In this document: piece after piece, positions 44,373 through 53,393 of the stretch | Numbering within the stretch: the stretch's first letter is position 1 | How the letters are laid out: every line of letters starts with the position of its first letter | NCBI RefSeq assembly: GCF_900115115.1 | Contig: NZ_FOVI01000012.1 | Location: 35,508 to 99,507, forward strand | From: Paenimyroides ummariense | GTDB lineage: Bacteria > Bacteroidota > Bacteroidia > Flavobacteriales > Flavobacteriaceae | Length of the DNA stretch: 64,000 nucleotides | Direction of reading: 5' to 3' | Made by a program: the position numbers and the translations under genes | The notes under the pieces: generated by a model | The model's database searches: none | What the model was told of the DNA's origin: nothing | Seen by the model: the letters and a program-made list of their open reading frames with translations, nothing else

Positions 44373-47360
44373 TTATTTCAAAGTTTTCTTAACCTCAACT
44401 TCTTGGAATCCTTCAATAATATCGTATTCCTTAATATCGTTGTAGTTTTTAATCTGGATACCACAATCGTATCCTTTAGAAACCTCTTTTACATCATCTT
44501 TAAAACGTTTTAACGCATCAAGAACACCTGTGTAAATTACAACGCCTTCACGAATTAAGCGGATTTTAGAGTTACGGAAGATTTTACCATCGGTAACCAT
44601 ACATCCTGCAATTGTTCCCACTTTAGATATTTTGAATGTTTGACGAATTTCTGCTGTTCCGGTGATTTCTTCTTTCAATTCCGGTGACAACATTCCTTCC
44701 ATTGCATCTTTAATATCATCGATTGCGTCGTAAATGATCGAGTATGTTTTGATATCGATTTCTTCTTTATCTGCAATTGTTTTGGCATTACCCATTGGAC
44801 GTACGTTGAAACCGATAATGATCGCATCAGAAGCCGAAGCTAACAATACATCAGATTCGGTAATTGCACCTACCCCTTTGTGGATAATGTTGATTTGAAT
44901 TTCGTCTGTTGATAATTTAGAGAACGAGTCTGATAACGCTTCTACCGATCCATCTACGTCTCCTTTTAAAATGATATTTAACTCTTTAAATTCCCCTAAA
45001 GCAATACGGCGACCAATTTCTGCCAATGTGATGTGACGTTGCGCACGTACCGATTGCTCACGGATTAACTGTGTACGTTTAGCTGCGATTGCTTTTGCTT
45101 CACGCTCGTCTTCGAATACATTGAACTTGTCACCTGCTGTTGGCGCGCCGTCTAATCCTAAGATTGAAATAGGACGAGAAGGACCTGCTTCTTTAACAGC
45201 TTTTCCGCGTTCATCGTGCATTGCTTTAATTTTACCATGGTTTTTACCTGCTAACAAGTAATCGCCAATTTTCAATGTTCCGCTTTGAACCAAGATTGTT
45301 GATACATATCCGCGACCTTTATCCAAGAACGCTTCTACAACAGTACCTACCGCCGGTTTGTTAGGGTTTGCTTTCAACTCTAACATCTCTGCTTCTAACA
45401 ATACTTTTTCTAACAATTCCGGTACACCTTGACCAAATTTTGCCGAAATATCTTGTGACTGATACGTTCCACCCCATTCTTCAACAAGGAAGTTCATAGC
45501 TGCCAGTTTCTCTTTAATTTTTTCAGGATTTGCCGTTGGCTTATCTACCTTATTAATTGCGAAAATAATTGGTACTCCCGCTGCTTGCGCGTGCGAAATT
45601 GCCTCTTTTGTTTGTGGCATAATGTCGTCATCGGCAGCAACTACGATAATTGCAATATCGGTAACCTGAGCTCCACGTGCACGCATTGCGGTAAACGCCT
45701 CGTGACCCGGTGTATCTAAAAACGTAATTTTCTGACCACTTTCTAAAGTTACTCCGTAAGCACCAATGTGCTGCGTGATTCCACCCGATTCACCTGCAAT
45801 TACGTTTGCTTTACGAACATAATCTAATAACGATGTTTTACCGTGATCTACGTGACCCATTACCGTTACAATTGGCGCGCGAGGTTGTAAATCTTCCGGT
45901 GCATCAACTTCTTCTACCATCGATTCTTCGATATCGGCAGTTGTAAATTGTACTTCGTAACCAAATTCGTCTGCAACAATTGTTAATGTTTCAGCATCTA
46001 AACGCTGGTTCATGGTTACCATGATACCTAACGACATACATGTTCCGATTACTTGCGTAATTGGCACGTTCATCATAGTAGCAACCTCACCAACTGTTAC
46101 GAATTCGGTAACTTTTAATATTTTTAAATCATCGTCTGCACGTGCTTCTTCTTCTTTTTTACGGTGAAGTTCACGTTTGTCTTTACGATATTTTGCAGCT
46201 TTTGATTTGTTTTGTTTTCCTTGTAAACGCTCTAACGTTTCTTTGATTTGGTTTTTTACTTCCTCATCTGTAGGCTCAACTTTTACAACCGGTTGGTTTC
46301 TGTTTCCAAAATTTTTGTTACCACCTGCATTGTTGCGGTTGTTAGGGAATTTAGAATTTCCGCCTTGACCACCACGGTTTCCACCTTGCTGACCCGGACG
46401 GTTTTGACCACCTTGACCTGGCGTACCTGGTTTATTGGCGTTATTACCTTGTTGCCCTGCTGCACCCGGTGTACCTGGTTTTTCTATACGCTTGCGTTTG
46501 TTTTTGTTGTTCGCCGCGTTATTTGCACCACCCGGTTTTGCACCGTCTTTTTTAGGATCTTCTTTTTTCTTTTTAGGTTTGTTGAATTGAGATAAATCAA
46601 TTTTTTGACCTGTAAAAGTAGTTCCAGAAAGTTTTTGGTACTGCGTTTTTATGATTTCAGATTCTTGACCTTCTTCTGTAGAAGTTCCTTCAGCTTTTGC
46701 TTCGGTTGATTCAGCAGCCTTTTGAACCGGTTTTTCTGTTTCTGCCGGCTTTTCAGCCGGTGCTTCTTTAGCTACGCGCTGTTCCGGTTTTTCAACCTGT
46801 GGTTTTTCTTCTGTTTTTTCTACTTTTTCAGCCTTAGCCGGTTCTGTATTTTTGTTTGATACATTAACAGGATCTTTTGTATCGTCTGAAGAATTTTTAG
46901 AATCGGCAGCCGGTGCTTTTTTAGAATTTGCATCTAAATCAATCTTACCAACTGTTTTTATAGAAGACACTTTAGCCGCTTTAGCTTTTATAACTTCTTG
47001 CTCGCGTTTTGCTTCTTCTTCTTTTTTGCGTTGCTCTTCCTCTTCTTTCTTACGTTTTTCCTCTTCTCTTTTACGCTTGTCTTCTTCTTCTTTTTTGCGT
47101 TTTTCTTCCTGCTCACGTTCTAAACGTAATTCTTCTTTTTCTTTCTTTTTTTCTTCGCTCACTTCTTTCGAAGCTTCTTTCTTCCCTTTATCCGCCGAAA
47201 ACTGTTTATTTAACGCAGCATATTCTGCGTCGGAAATTTTTGCGTTCGGAGAGGCTTCAATTTCAAACCCCTTGGTCTTCAAAAATTCCACGGCTCTATC
47301 GAGAGAAATATTTAATTCTCTTAAAACTTTGTTTATTCTTATTATTCTATTTTCAGACAT
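44373..47360 (-). CDS. infB: Translation initiation factor IF-2
   Basis: A 995-residue IF-2, the GTPase that brings initiator tRNA to the 30S subunit and drives subunit joining. An N-terminal IF2_N domain (1-50) is followed by a Lys/Glu-rich, presumably helical stretch (about 60-130), a low-complexity region with Gly, Asn and Pro (about 255-350), a second IF2_N-type domain, and the G domain with [12 protein letters not shown] near residue 500, DTPGHEAF and NKVDK. Domains II, III and the fMet-binding C-terminal domain end the protein. Third gene of rimP-nusA-infB. Confidence 0.98.
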   Translation of the reverse strand: MSENRIIRINKVLRELNISLDRAVEFLKTKGFEIEASPNAKISDAEYAALNKQFSADKGKKEASKEVSEEKKKEKEELRLEREQEEKRKKEEEDKRKREEEKRKKEEEEQRKKEEEAKREQEVIKAKAAKVSSIKTVGKIDLDANSKKAPAADSKNSSDDTKDPVNVSNKNTEPAKAEKVEKTEEKPQVEKPEQRVAKEAPAEKPAETEKPVQKAAESTEAKAEGTSTEEGQESEIIKTQYQKLSGTTFTGQKIDLSQFNKPKKKKEDPKKDGAKPGGANNAANNKNKRKRIEKPGTPGAAGQQGNNANKPGTPGQGGQNRPGQQGGNRGGQGGNSKFPNNRNNAGGNKNFGNRNQPVVKVEPTDEEVKNQIKETLERLQGKQNKSKAAKYRKDKRELHRKKEEEARADDDLKILKVTEFVTVGEVATMMNVPITQVIGTCMSLGIMVTMNQRLDAETLTIVADEFGYEVQFTTADIEESMVEEVDAPEDLQPRAPIVTVMGHVDHGKTSLLDYVRKANVIAGESGGITQHIGAYGVTLESGQKITFLDTPGHEAFTAMRARGAQVTDIAIIVVAADDDIMPQTKEAISHAQAAGVPIIFAINKVDKPTANPEKIKEKLAAMNFLVEEWGGTYQSQDISAKFGQGVPELLEKVLLEAEMLELKANPNKPAVGTVVEAFLDKGRGYVSTILVQSGTLKIGDYLLAGKNHGKIKAMHDERGKAVKEAGPSRPISILGLDGAPTAGDKFNVFEDEREAKAIAAKRTQLIREQSVRAQRHITLAEIGRRIALGEFKELNIILKGDVDGSVEALSDSFSKLSTDEIQINIIHKGVGAITESDVLLASASDAIIIGFNVRPMGNAKTIADKEEIDIKTYSIIYDAIDDIKDAMEGMLSPELKEEITGTAEIRQTFKISKVGTIAGCMVTDGKIFRNSKIRLIREGVVIYTGVLDALKRFKDDVKEVSKGYDCGIQIKNYNDIKEYDIIEGFQEVEVKKTLK

Positions 47361-47411
47361 ACGATCCTTTTAGTATATTTTTGTGCGTTGTGTTGTTGTT
47401 GTAGTGTTTAA

Positions 47412-48656
47412 TTAGTCTTCAAATTCAGCATTTAAAATGTTTAAAACATCTTCTACCGTTTCTTCTTCTAAATCTGTTCTTCGAACCAATTCGCTTACAC
47501 TGTGTTTTAATACGCTTTTTGCAGTATCTAAACCAATTTTTACAAATTCATCGATTACCCACGCATCGATTTCATCTGAGAACTCGCGCAACTCAACGTC
47601 GTCTTCTTCTAAAACCTGTGTTCCTTCTCTTATCACGTCTATTTCGTAACCAGTTAGCAAGCTTGCCAATTTAATGTTTTGACCACCTTTACCAATTGCT
47701 TTTGAAACTTCGCTGATATCTAACAAAACATTTGCACGCTTTGTTGTTTCGTTTATTGATATATTGTTTATTCTCGCTGGGCTTAATGCACGTTGAATGT
47801 ATAATTCTGCATTGTTTGTGTAGCTGATCACGTCGATGTTTTCATTTCCTAATTCGCGAACAATTCCGTGTATACGAGATCCTTTTACACCTACACATGC
47901 ACCAACTGCATCGATATTTTCGTTGTAACTATCAACAGCTACTTTTGCTTTTTCGCCAGGAATGCGCACTACTTTGTGAATGGTAATGATGCCGTCTGCG
48001 ATTTCCGGAATTTCTTGTTCGAATAATTTCTCTAAGAACAATTCCGATGTTCTGCTCATGATGATTTGCGGCTTGTTACCTTTCAATTCAACACTTTCGA
48101 TAATTCCTTTAACCGTTTCGCCTTTTTTGAAATAATCTGATGGGATTTGTTTCTCTTTAGGTAAAATGATTTCTTTATTGTTTTCATCGATCAATATAAC
48201 CGCTTTCGGGCGCACGTGGCTAACTTCGGCAGCATACACTTCGTTCACCATATCTTTAAACTGCTTGTAAAGATTGGTACTGTCGTGCTCTTGAATTTTT
48301 GTGATTAGGTTTTGACGTAATGCCAATATTGCACGACGACCCAATTGGAACAATTTAACTTCTTCAGAAACTTCTTCGCCTACTTCAAAATCTGGTTCAA
48401 TTTTTTGTGCTTCTTTTAATGATATTTCAGAATTTTCGTCTTCTACCTCACCATCGGCAACAACAATTCTGTTTCTCCAGATCTCCATATCTCCTTTATC
48501 AGGATTAATGATGATGTCGAAATTATCGTCTGACCCAAATCTTTTTTTCAATGCATTTCTAAAAACATCTTCTAAAATTGCCATAAGGGTAACTCTGTCA
48601 ATATGTTTAAAATCTTTAAATTCAGAGAACGAATCAATTAATGCAATATTATCCAT
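47412..48656 (-). CDS. nusA: Transcription termination/antitermination factor NusA
   Basis: A 414-residue NusA: N-terminal RNA-polymerase-binding domain, S1 domain (about 130-200), then KH1 and KH2 RNA-binding domains (GVKGSRIHGIVRELG and GKGGQNIKLASLLTG). The C-terminal acidic repeats of E. coli NusA are largely absent, ending with a short helical acidic tail. It modulates pausing and hairpin termination. Between rimP (18-base gap) and infB (51-base gap). Confidence 0.97.
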   Translation of the reverse strand: MDNIALIDSFSEFKDFKHIDRVTLMAILEDVFRNALKKRFGSDDNFDIIINPDKGDMEIWRNRIVVADGEVEDENSEISLKEAQKIEPDFEVGEEVSEEVKLFQLGRRAILALRQNLITKIQEHDSTNLYKQFKDMVNEVYAAEVSHVRPKAVILIDENNKEIILPKEKQIPSDYFKKGETVKGIIESVELKGNKPQIIMSRTSELFLEKLFEQEIPEIADGIITIHKVVRIPGEKAKVAVDSYNENIDAVGACVGVKGSRIHGIVRELGNENIDVISYTNNAELYIQRALSPARINNISINETTKRANVLLDISEVSKAIGKGGQNIKLASLLTGYEIDVIREGTQVLEEDDVELREFSDEIDAWVIDEFVKIGLDTAKSVLKHSVSELVRRTDLEEETVEDVLNILNAEFED

Positions 48657-48674
48657 GAAATTATCTGTATTTTT

Positions 48675-49142
48675 TTAAAATGATATAACTACAACTGCTT
48701 TTTTGATGCTAATGTACGGAATTTCAGCGTTTTTAACAACGGTTTCTTTGCCTTTGCCTATTTTTTTAGGCTCGCGTGCTTTCCATTCTAATTTTATAGC
48801 TTCTTCGTTGGCATCAATCAACTTGGCTTCTATTTTATTGTCGTCATCGGTTGTAACTTCAATAGTTCTACCAATGTTTTTTCTATACTGGCGTGGAAAT
48901 TTTAAAGGTGCTGTTGCCCCTGCCGAAGCTACTTCTAACGAAAAATCTTGCTCTTCACGATCTAAATTATGTTCAATACTGCGACTTACATCGATACAAT
49001 CCTGCAAATTCACACCGTTATCGCCATCAATAACCACAGAAATTTTATAATCGGCCGAAATAGAAAAATCTATCAAAAAAAGTTCCGGATGTTCTGCCAA
49101 ACCTTCTTCTAATAAATCTTTAACTTTACTTTTAAAATCCAT
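48675..49142 (-). CDS. rimP: Ribosome maturation factor RimP
   Basis: A 155-residue RimP, which assists 30S subunit assembly. It has the two-domain layout: an N-terminal alpha/beta domain with [20 protein letters not shown] and [10 protein letters not shown], and a C-terminal Sm-like barrel beginning near residue 85. ATG at 49142 (MDFKSKV) is preferred to one at 49166 because the longer reading runs into the leader hairpin. First gene of the rimP-nusA-infB operon. Confidence 0.94.
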   Translation of the reverse strand: MDFKSKVKDLLEEGLAEHPELFLIDFSISADYKISVVIDGDNGVNLQDCIDVSRSIEHNLDREEQDFSLEVASAGATAPLKFPRQYRKNIGRTIEVTTDDDNKIEAKLIDANEEAIKLEWKAREPKKIGKGKETVVKNAEIPYISIKKAVVVISF

Positions 49143-49151
49143 CTTTTGTAT

Positions 49152-49178
49152 AAAAAGAGGGGACAATTATGTCCCCTC
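49152..49178 (-). promoter_or_regulatory. Terminator-like hairpin in the rimP-nusA-infB leader
   Basis: GAGGGGAC and GTCCCCTC (49157-49178) form a perfect eight-bp GC-rich stem with a six-base loop, followed on the minus strand by TTTTTA. It lies between the promoter box and the rimP ATG, so it could attenuate the operon. On the plus strand no T run follows. Confidence 0.6.
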
Positions 49179-49207
49179 ATTATTTAGTTTAACAATAAAT
49201 AACTTTG

Positions 49208-49215
49208 CAAATATA
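49208..49215 (-). promoter_or_regulatory. rimP-nusA-infB promoter -7 box
   Basis: Minus strand TATATTTG, predicting transcription from near 49202 and a 60-base leader that includes the hairpin at 49157-49178. Confidence 0.6.
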
Positions 49216-49317
49216 CAAATTTTATTTAAGTAATTGATTTTTTTGGTTATTTATGAATATTATAAGTATATTTATAAAATTAACACAAACATTTACTAAC
49301 CTAATAAACTATACAAG

Positions 49318-50142
49318 ATGAAAAAGATTTTAGTACCTACTGATTTCTCTGAACAAGCAAACATTGCCTTAAAAGCTGCTGCTGGTATTGCAAGAAAATC
49401 GAGCGCTGAAATTATTTTATTACATATAATTGATTTGCCGCATGAAGCTATGGATATGATTCAGCCTGGTTACGATGTGCCTGAAATTATGTTTTTTAAA
49501 GAACATGCCGAAGCTAAATTAACGCAAACATCGTTGTCTGAAGAACTAAGCGGCTTAAATGTTTCGCAAATTTTAAAGTTGGGACGTACTTTTGACGAGG
49601 TTACCGAAGTGGCAAAAGCCAACAATATCGATTTGATTGTAATGGGATCGCACGGCGCCAGCGGTTTTAAAGAATTGTTTATAGGATCGAACACCGAAAA
49701 AGTAATCCGTACATCGAATATTCCGGTATTGGCAATTAAAGGAAACGAAACCGAAGTAAACTTTGACAAGGTTGTTTTTGCAAACGATTTTACCGAAGAA
49801 ACCGCACAAGGTTTCCAAAAAATTGTTGATTTCTTAAAGTTGAACGGTTCTACTCCGCACTTTTTAATGGTAAATACGCCGAACAATTTTAAGCCAACGC
49901 ATGTTGCCGAAGAATTGGCGCACGCATTTTTAAAGCAATTTAATTTAGATGATTACGAATTTTCTATCTACAACGATTTAGATATTGAAAAAGGAATTTT
50001 AAATTTTGCAGAACGTGTGAACGCCGATTTAATTGCAATGGGAACCCACGGTAGAAAAGGCTTTGCCCGATTATTGAACGGAAGTATCAGCGAAGATTTA
50101 ATGAACCATTCGCCAAGATCTATTATTACTTTTAAGTTATAG
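49318..50142 (+). CDS. Universal stress protein, tandem UspA domains
   Basis: A 274-residue protein with two Usp domains (about 1-142 and 148-274). Each has a version of the nucleotide-binding G-x2-G-x9-G-S pattern (GSHGASGFKELFIGS and GTHGRKGFARLLNGS), suggesting ATP binding. Such proteins accumulate under stress and starvation; partners are unknown. It is monocistronic. A near-consensus TATATTTA box lies 44 bases upstream, and a hairpin terminator follows the stop. Confidence 0.93.
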   Translation: MKKILVPTDFSEQANIALKAAAGIARKSSAEIILLHIIDLPHEAMDMIQPGYDVPEIMFFKEHAEAKLTQTSLSEELSGLNVSQILKLGRTFDEVTEVAKANNIDLIVMGSHGASGFKELFIGSNTEKVIRTSNIPVLAIKGNETEVNFDKVVFANDFTEETAQGFQKIVDFLKLNGSTPHFLMVNTPNNFKPTHVAEELAHAFLKQFNLDDYEFSIYNDLDIEKGILNFAERVNADLIAMGTHGRKGFARLLNGSISEDLMNHSPRSIITFKL

Positions 50143-50145
50143 CAT

Positions 50146-50172
50146 AAAAAATCGCCTTTAGGGCGATTTTTT
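50146..50172. terminator. Bidirectional terminator between usp and the T9SS protein gene
   Basis: AAAAAATCGCC pairs with GGGCGATTTTTT around TTTA, giving T runs on both strands for the convergent genes. Confidence 0.85.
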
Positions 50173-50926
50173 ATTTCTTGATTATCTTTTCTATTTTCTG
50201 AACTATTCCCTTATCATTCAAAATAGTTAAGAAATAAACTCCGTTTAGTAAATCATTTGTATCGATTGAAATTACTTTTGCCGATAAATGTTCTACTGCC
50301 TTAACTTGTTTTCCAGTTATATCGTAAAAGATAAATTTACAATTCATCTCCGGAACCGATTCTAAATTAATATTTAAACTATTTTCAACCGGATTTGGAA
50401 ACAGTGTTACCTTACTAAACTGTTTGGTTGTTACAGAAAGTTTTGAACTGTAAAAGTATGCTTCATCGCCGTCTTCATTGATTATCTTTAATTGTTTGGT
50501 TGATGAATTTACAGTAGTTACTTCGTACTGAAATACTGTATTAGGTTGATTTACTTGAAAAACATCGTAAAACTTCAATAAGTAATCAGAATTATCATTA
50601 CCTAATTGACGATTACAATCGTTCATTGCCAAACAAACCATATCGTCAACCTTAAATTCATTGTTAGGTAGGAAATTAATACCCTGCAAAGTGCAACTTG
50701 TACAAAAATACAGATAAATAGCCCCTGCATTGAACAAAAACTCACTGCTATTAACCTGCCAATTTGCACGTTCTTGATTTATAGGTGCTAAATGTTCAAC
50801 ACCACTTAACACCACTTTGTGAACGTACCATTCATTGTTCATTAAATCAACTTGTTGAGTTTGTGCGAAACTGCTAACAAACATCGCAACACTTAAAATT
50901 AAAGGATAAAGTAACTTTTTTATCAT
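50171..50926 (-). CDS. T9SS-sorted secreted protein
   Basis: A 251-residue exported protein: signal peptide (1-21, SSFAQ), a beta-rich domain beginning NNEWYVHKVVLSG that looks lipocalin/META-like, and a type A T9SS sorting domain (about 170-251: VTLFPNPVENSLNI, YDITGKQV, LNGVYFLTI, KIEKIIKK). Cys residues in CTSCTL and in VCLAMNDC may form disulfides. Function unknown. It follows glyS but has a terminator in between. Confidence 0.82.
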   Translation of the reverse strand: MIKKLLYPLILSVAMFVSSFAQTQQVDLMNNEWYVHKVVLSGVEHLAPINQERANWQVNSSEFLFNAGAIYLYFCTSCTLQGINFLPNNEFKVDDMVCLAMNDCNRQLGNDNSDYLLKFYDVFQVNQPNTVFQYEVTTVNSSTKQLKIINEDGDEAYFYSSKLSVTTKQFSKVTLFPNPVENSLNINLESVPEMNCKFIFYDITGKQVKAVEHLSAKVISIDTNDLLNGVYFLTILNDKGIVQKIEKIIKK

Positions 50927-50961
50927 GGTATATTTTTTTTTGAATTATGATAAATGTACAA

Positions 50962-50990
50962 AAAAAGGCTGAACTTTCGTTCAACCTTTT
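50962..50990 (-). terminator. glyS terminator
   Basis: On the minus strand AGGTTGAAC and GTTCAGCCT pair with one wobble around GAAA and are followed by a T run. Confidence 0.75.
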
Positions 50991-51008
50991 AAATCCCAAT
51001 ATTTTATA

Positions 51009-52553
51009 TTATTTCATTTTCTGCAACCAATTGCGCATTGAAACGTCTTCATTAATGATATTTCTTAATTCAGTAATAGAAACACGATCTTGCTGCATGG
51101 TATCGCGGTGACGAATGGTTACGGTTTTATCTTCTAATGTTTGGTGGTCAACCGTGATACAAAACGGCGTTCCCAATGCATCTTGGCGGCGGTAACGGCG
51201 ACCAACTGCATCTTTTTCATCGTAAGCTACATTAAAATCCCATTTCAACTCTTCAATAATTTCGCGGGCAACTTCCGGTAATCCGTCTTTTTTAACCAAT
51301 GGTAAAACCGCTGCTTTTGTTGGCGCTAAAACACTTGGTAATTTTAAAACGGTACGTGTTGATCCATCTTCCAAGGTTTCTTCTTGCAATGCTTTTGAGA
51401 AAACCGATAAAAACATACGATCCAACCCTACCGACGTTTCTACAACATACGGCACGTAAGATGAATTTGTTTCGTTATCGAAAAACTGCAGTTTTTTACC
51501 TGAATGTTGTTCGTGTGCTTTTAAATCGAAATCGGTACGCGAGTGAATTCCTTCTAATTCTTTAAATCCGAACGGAAAATTAAATTCAATATCTGCTGCT
51601 GCGTTAGCATAATGCGCTAATTTTTCGTGGTCGTGAAAACGATAATTTTCTTTTCCTAAACCTAACGACAAATGCCATTTTAAACGCGTTTCTTTCCAAT
51701 ATTCGTAATAGGTCATTTCTTCGCCCGGTTTTACAAAAAACTGCATTTCCATTTGTTCGAACTCGCGCATACGGAAAATAAACTGACGTGCAACAATCTC
51801 GTTACGGAACGCTTTACCAGTTTGTGCAATACCAAACGGAATTTTCATACGTCCGGTTTTTTGAACGTTTAAAAAGTTTACGAAAATTCCTTGTGCAGTT
51901 TCCGGTCGTAAATAAAGATCCATCGCCGTATCTGCAGATGCTCCTAATTTTGTTCCGAACATTAAATTGAACTGGCGAACATCGGTCCAGTTTTTAGAAC
52001 CTGTTTCCGGATCGGCAATGCCCAATTCTTCAATCAAGGCTTTTACATCTTCTAAATTACCCGAATCTAAACCGGATGCCATTCGTTCTAAAATCTCTTT
52101 CTTTTTTGAAAGATATTCTACAACGCGCGGATTGGTTGTGATAAATTCTTCTTCGTTAAAAGCATCGCCAAAACGACCTTTTGCTTTTTCGATTTCTTTT
52201 TGAGCCTTTTGCCATAATTTCTCGCAGTAATCTTCGATCAAAACATCGGCTCTATATCTTTTTTTAGAATCTTTATTGTCAATTAACGGATCATTAAAAG
52301 CATCAACGTGCCCCGAAGCCTTCCATGTGGTTGGATGCATAAAGATCGCCGCATCGATCCCTACAATATTCTCGTGCATTTGTACCATTGATTTCCACCA
52401 GTACTCACGAATATTCTTTTTTAATTCTACTCCGTTTTGCGCATAATCGTAAACAGCGCTTAAACCATCGTAAATTTCGCTCGATGGAAAAATATATCCA
52501 TACTCTTTTGCATGCGAAATTACATTTTTAAAAATGTCGTCTTGTTTTGCCAT
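51009..52553 (-). CDS. glyS: Glycyl-tRNA synthetase (single-chain alpha2 type)
   Basis: A 514-residue class II synthetase charging tRNA-Gly, of the eukaryote/archaea-like homodimeric type rather than the alpha2beta2 E. coli type. Motifs include LRPETAQGIFVNF, motif 2 FRNEIVARQFIFRMREFEQMEMQ (read in parts), SVGLDRMFLSVF, and a C-terminal anticodon-binding domain. The -7 box lies four bases before the ATG, so its mRNA may be leaderless. Monocistronic. Confidence 0.96.
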   Translation of the reverse strand: MAKQDDIFKNVISHAKEYGYIFPSSEIYDGLSAVYDYAQNGVELKKNIREYWWKSMVQMHENIVGIDAAIFMHPTTWKASGHVDAFNDPLIDNKDSKKRYRADVLIEDYCEKLWQKAQKEIEKAKGRFGDAFNEEEFITTNPRVVEYLSKKKEILERMASGLDSGNLEDVKALIEELGIADPETGSKNWTDVRQFNLMFGTKLGASADTAMDLYLRPETAQGIFVNFLNVQKTGRMKIPFGIAQTGKAFRNEIVARQFIFRMREFEQMEMQFFVKPGEEMTYYEYWKETRLKWHLSLGLGKENYRFHDHEKLAHYANAAADIEFNFPFGFKELEGIHSRTDFDLKAHEQHSGKKLQFFDNETNSSYVPYVVETSVGLDRMFLSVFSKALQEETLEDGSTRTVLKLPSVLAPTKAAVLPLVKKDGLPEVAREIIEELKWDFNVAYDEKDAVGRRYRRQDALGTPFCITVDHQTLEDKTVTIRHRDTMQQDRVSITELRNIINEDVSMRNWLQKMK

Positions 52554-52557
52554 AGTG

Positions 52558-52565
52558 CAAAAATA
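52558..52565 (-). promoter_or_regulatory. glyS promoter -7 box, four bases from the ATG
   Basis: Minus strand TATTTTTG, then CACT, then ATG. Same geometry as umuC and the GbsR-like gene. Confidence 0.6.
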
Positions 52566-52661
52566 CTAAAATTGCAGTTTGTTAAAATTTGTAAAACAAA
52601 TAGTTGAACAATATTGTTTTTTATTGTATATTAACGCAAAGGTACATAAAACTTGTTGGTA

Positions 52662-53348
52662 ATGTGGGCAATTATCGATGTTTTTGATTTATTTTATCCG
52701 CACCTTTGTTATGGTTGCGATGAAGTTTTGCACGGGAGAAATGATATGCTGTGCAGCAATTGTTTGATTGGTTTGGATTTTATTCCACCAGCTGTAGATA
52801 ACGATACCGAAATGAAACGGCGTTTTTACGGCAAGCTTTTGGTGGAACATTGTTTGGCAACTTTGTATTTTTCTGAAGAAAGTATCGTTCAGAAATTACT
52901 CCACGAACTTAAGTATAAAAATCAGCAGCAGATTTCTACCTTTTTTGCTACGCTTACTTTACAACATTTAAAAAATCATGCTGTTTTTAGCTGGGTTGAT
53001 TTCATTGTTTGTATCCCGTTGCATAAGTCAAAAGAGAAAAAACGTGGTTACAATCAGTTAGATGGTTTTGGGAACGAATTAAGCAAACATCTGAACATTC
53101 CGTTTTATAAAGATTATCTTATTAAAACATCGAAAACCAAAACACAAACCAAGAAAAGTATGTGGCAACGCGCCGAAAGTAAAACTGAGTTTATTGTGAA
53201 CGAAAAATATCAACATCTAAAAAACAAAAACATTTTGCTGATTGATGATGTTATGACTACGGGTTCTACTTTAGAAATTGCGGGTAAGTGTATCTTAAAA
53301 AATTCCACCCACAAAATAAGCATATTAACTATGGCATATACACGCTGA
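52662..53348 (+). CDS. ComF family protein (phosphoribosyltransferase fold)
   Basis: A 228-residue ComF/GntX-like protein. An N-terminal zinc ribbon (C16-YG-C19, C31-SN-C34) is followed by a PRTase-type domain with the PRPP-binding loop LLIDDVMTTGST near 190-203. Homologues take part in uptake of transforming DNA, with a proposed helicase/primase partner role; whether this strain is competent is not shown. ATG at 52662 is preferred to a TTG at 52653. Confidence 0.88.
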   Translation: MWAIIDVFDLFYPHLCYGCDEVLHGRNDMLCSNCLIGLDFIPPAVDNDTEMKRRFYGKLLVEHCLATLYFSEESIVQKLLHELKYKNQQQISTFFATLTLQHLKNHAVFSWVDFIVCIPLHKSKEKKRGYNQLDGFGNELSKHLNIPFYKDYLIKTSKTKTQTKKSMWQRAESKTEFIVNEKYQHLKNKNILLIDDVMTTGSTLEIAGKCILKNSTHKISILTMAYTR

Positions 53349-53393
53349 AAAAATCAAATAAAAATAGTTACTTTGCAAGGTAAATTTAAGTTG

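Noticed and set aside
46283..46500. Short repeats (CCACCTTGACC-like) as tandem DNA repeats
   Set aside because: They encode the Gly/Asn/Pro/Gln-rich low-complexity part of IF-2 and are explained by the protein.
46852..47404. Long plus-strand open frames (up to 173 codons) rich in Ser, Phe and Leu opposite infB
   Set aside because: They are the antisense of the Lys/Glu-rich IF-2 segment; composition follows from the opposite strand and there is no promoter or protein-like pattern.
48703..49050. 115-codon plus-strand frame opposite rimP
   Set aside because: Lies wholly inside rimP on the other strand with no support of its own.
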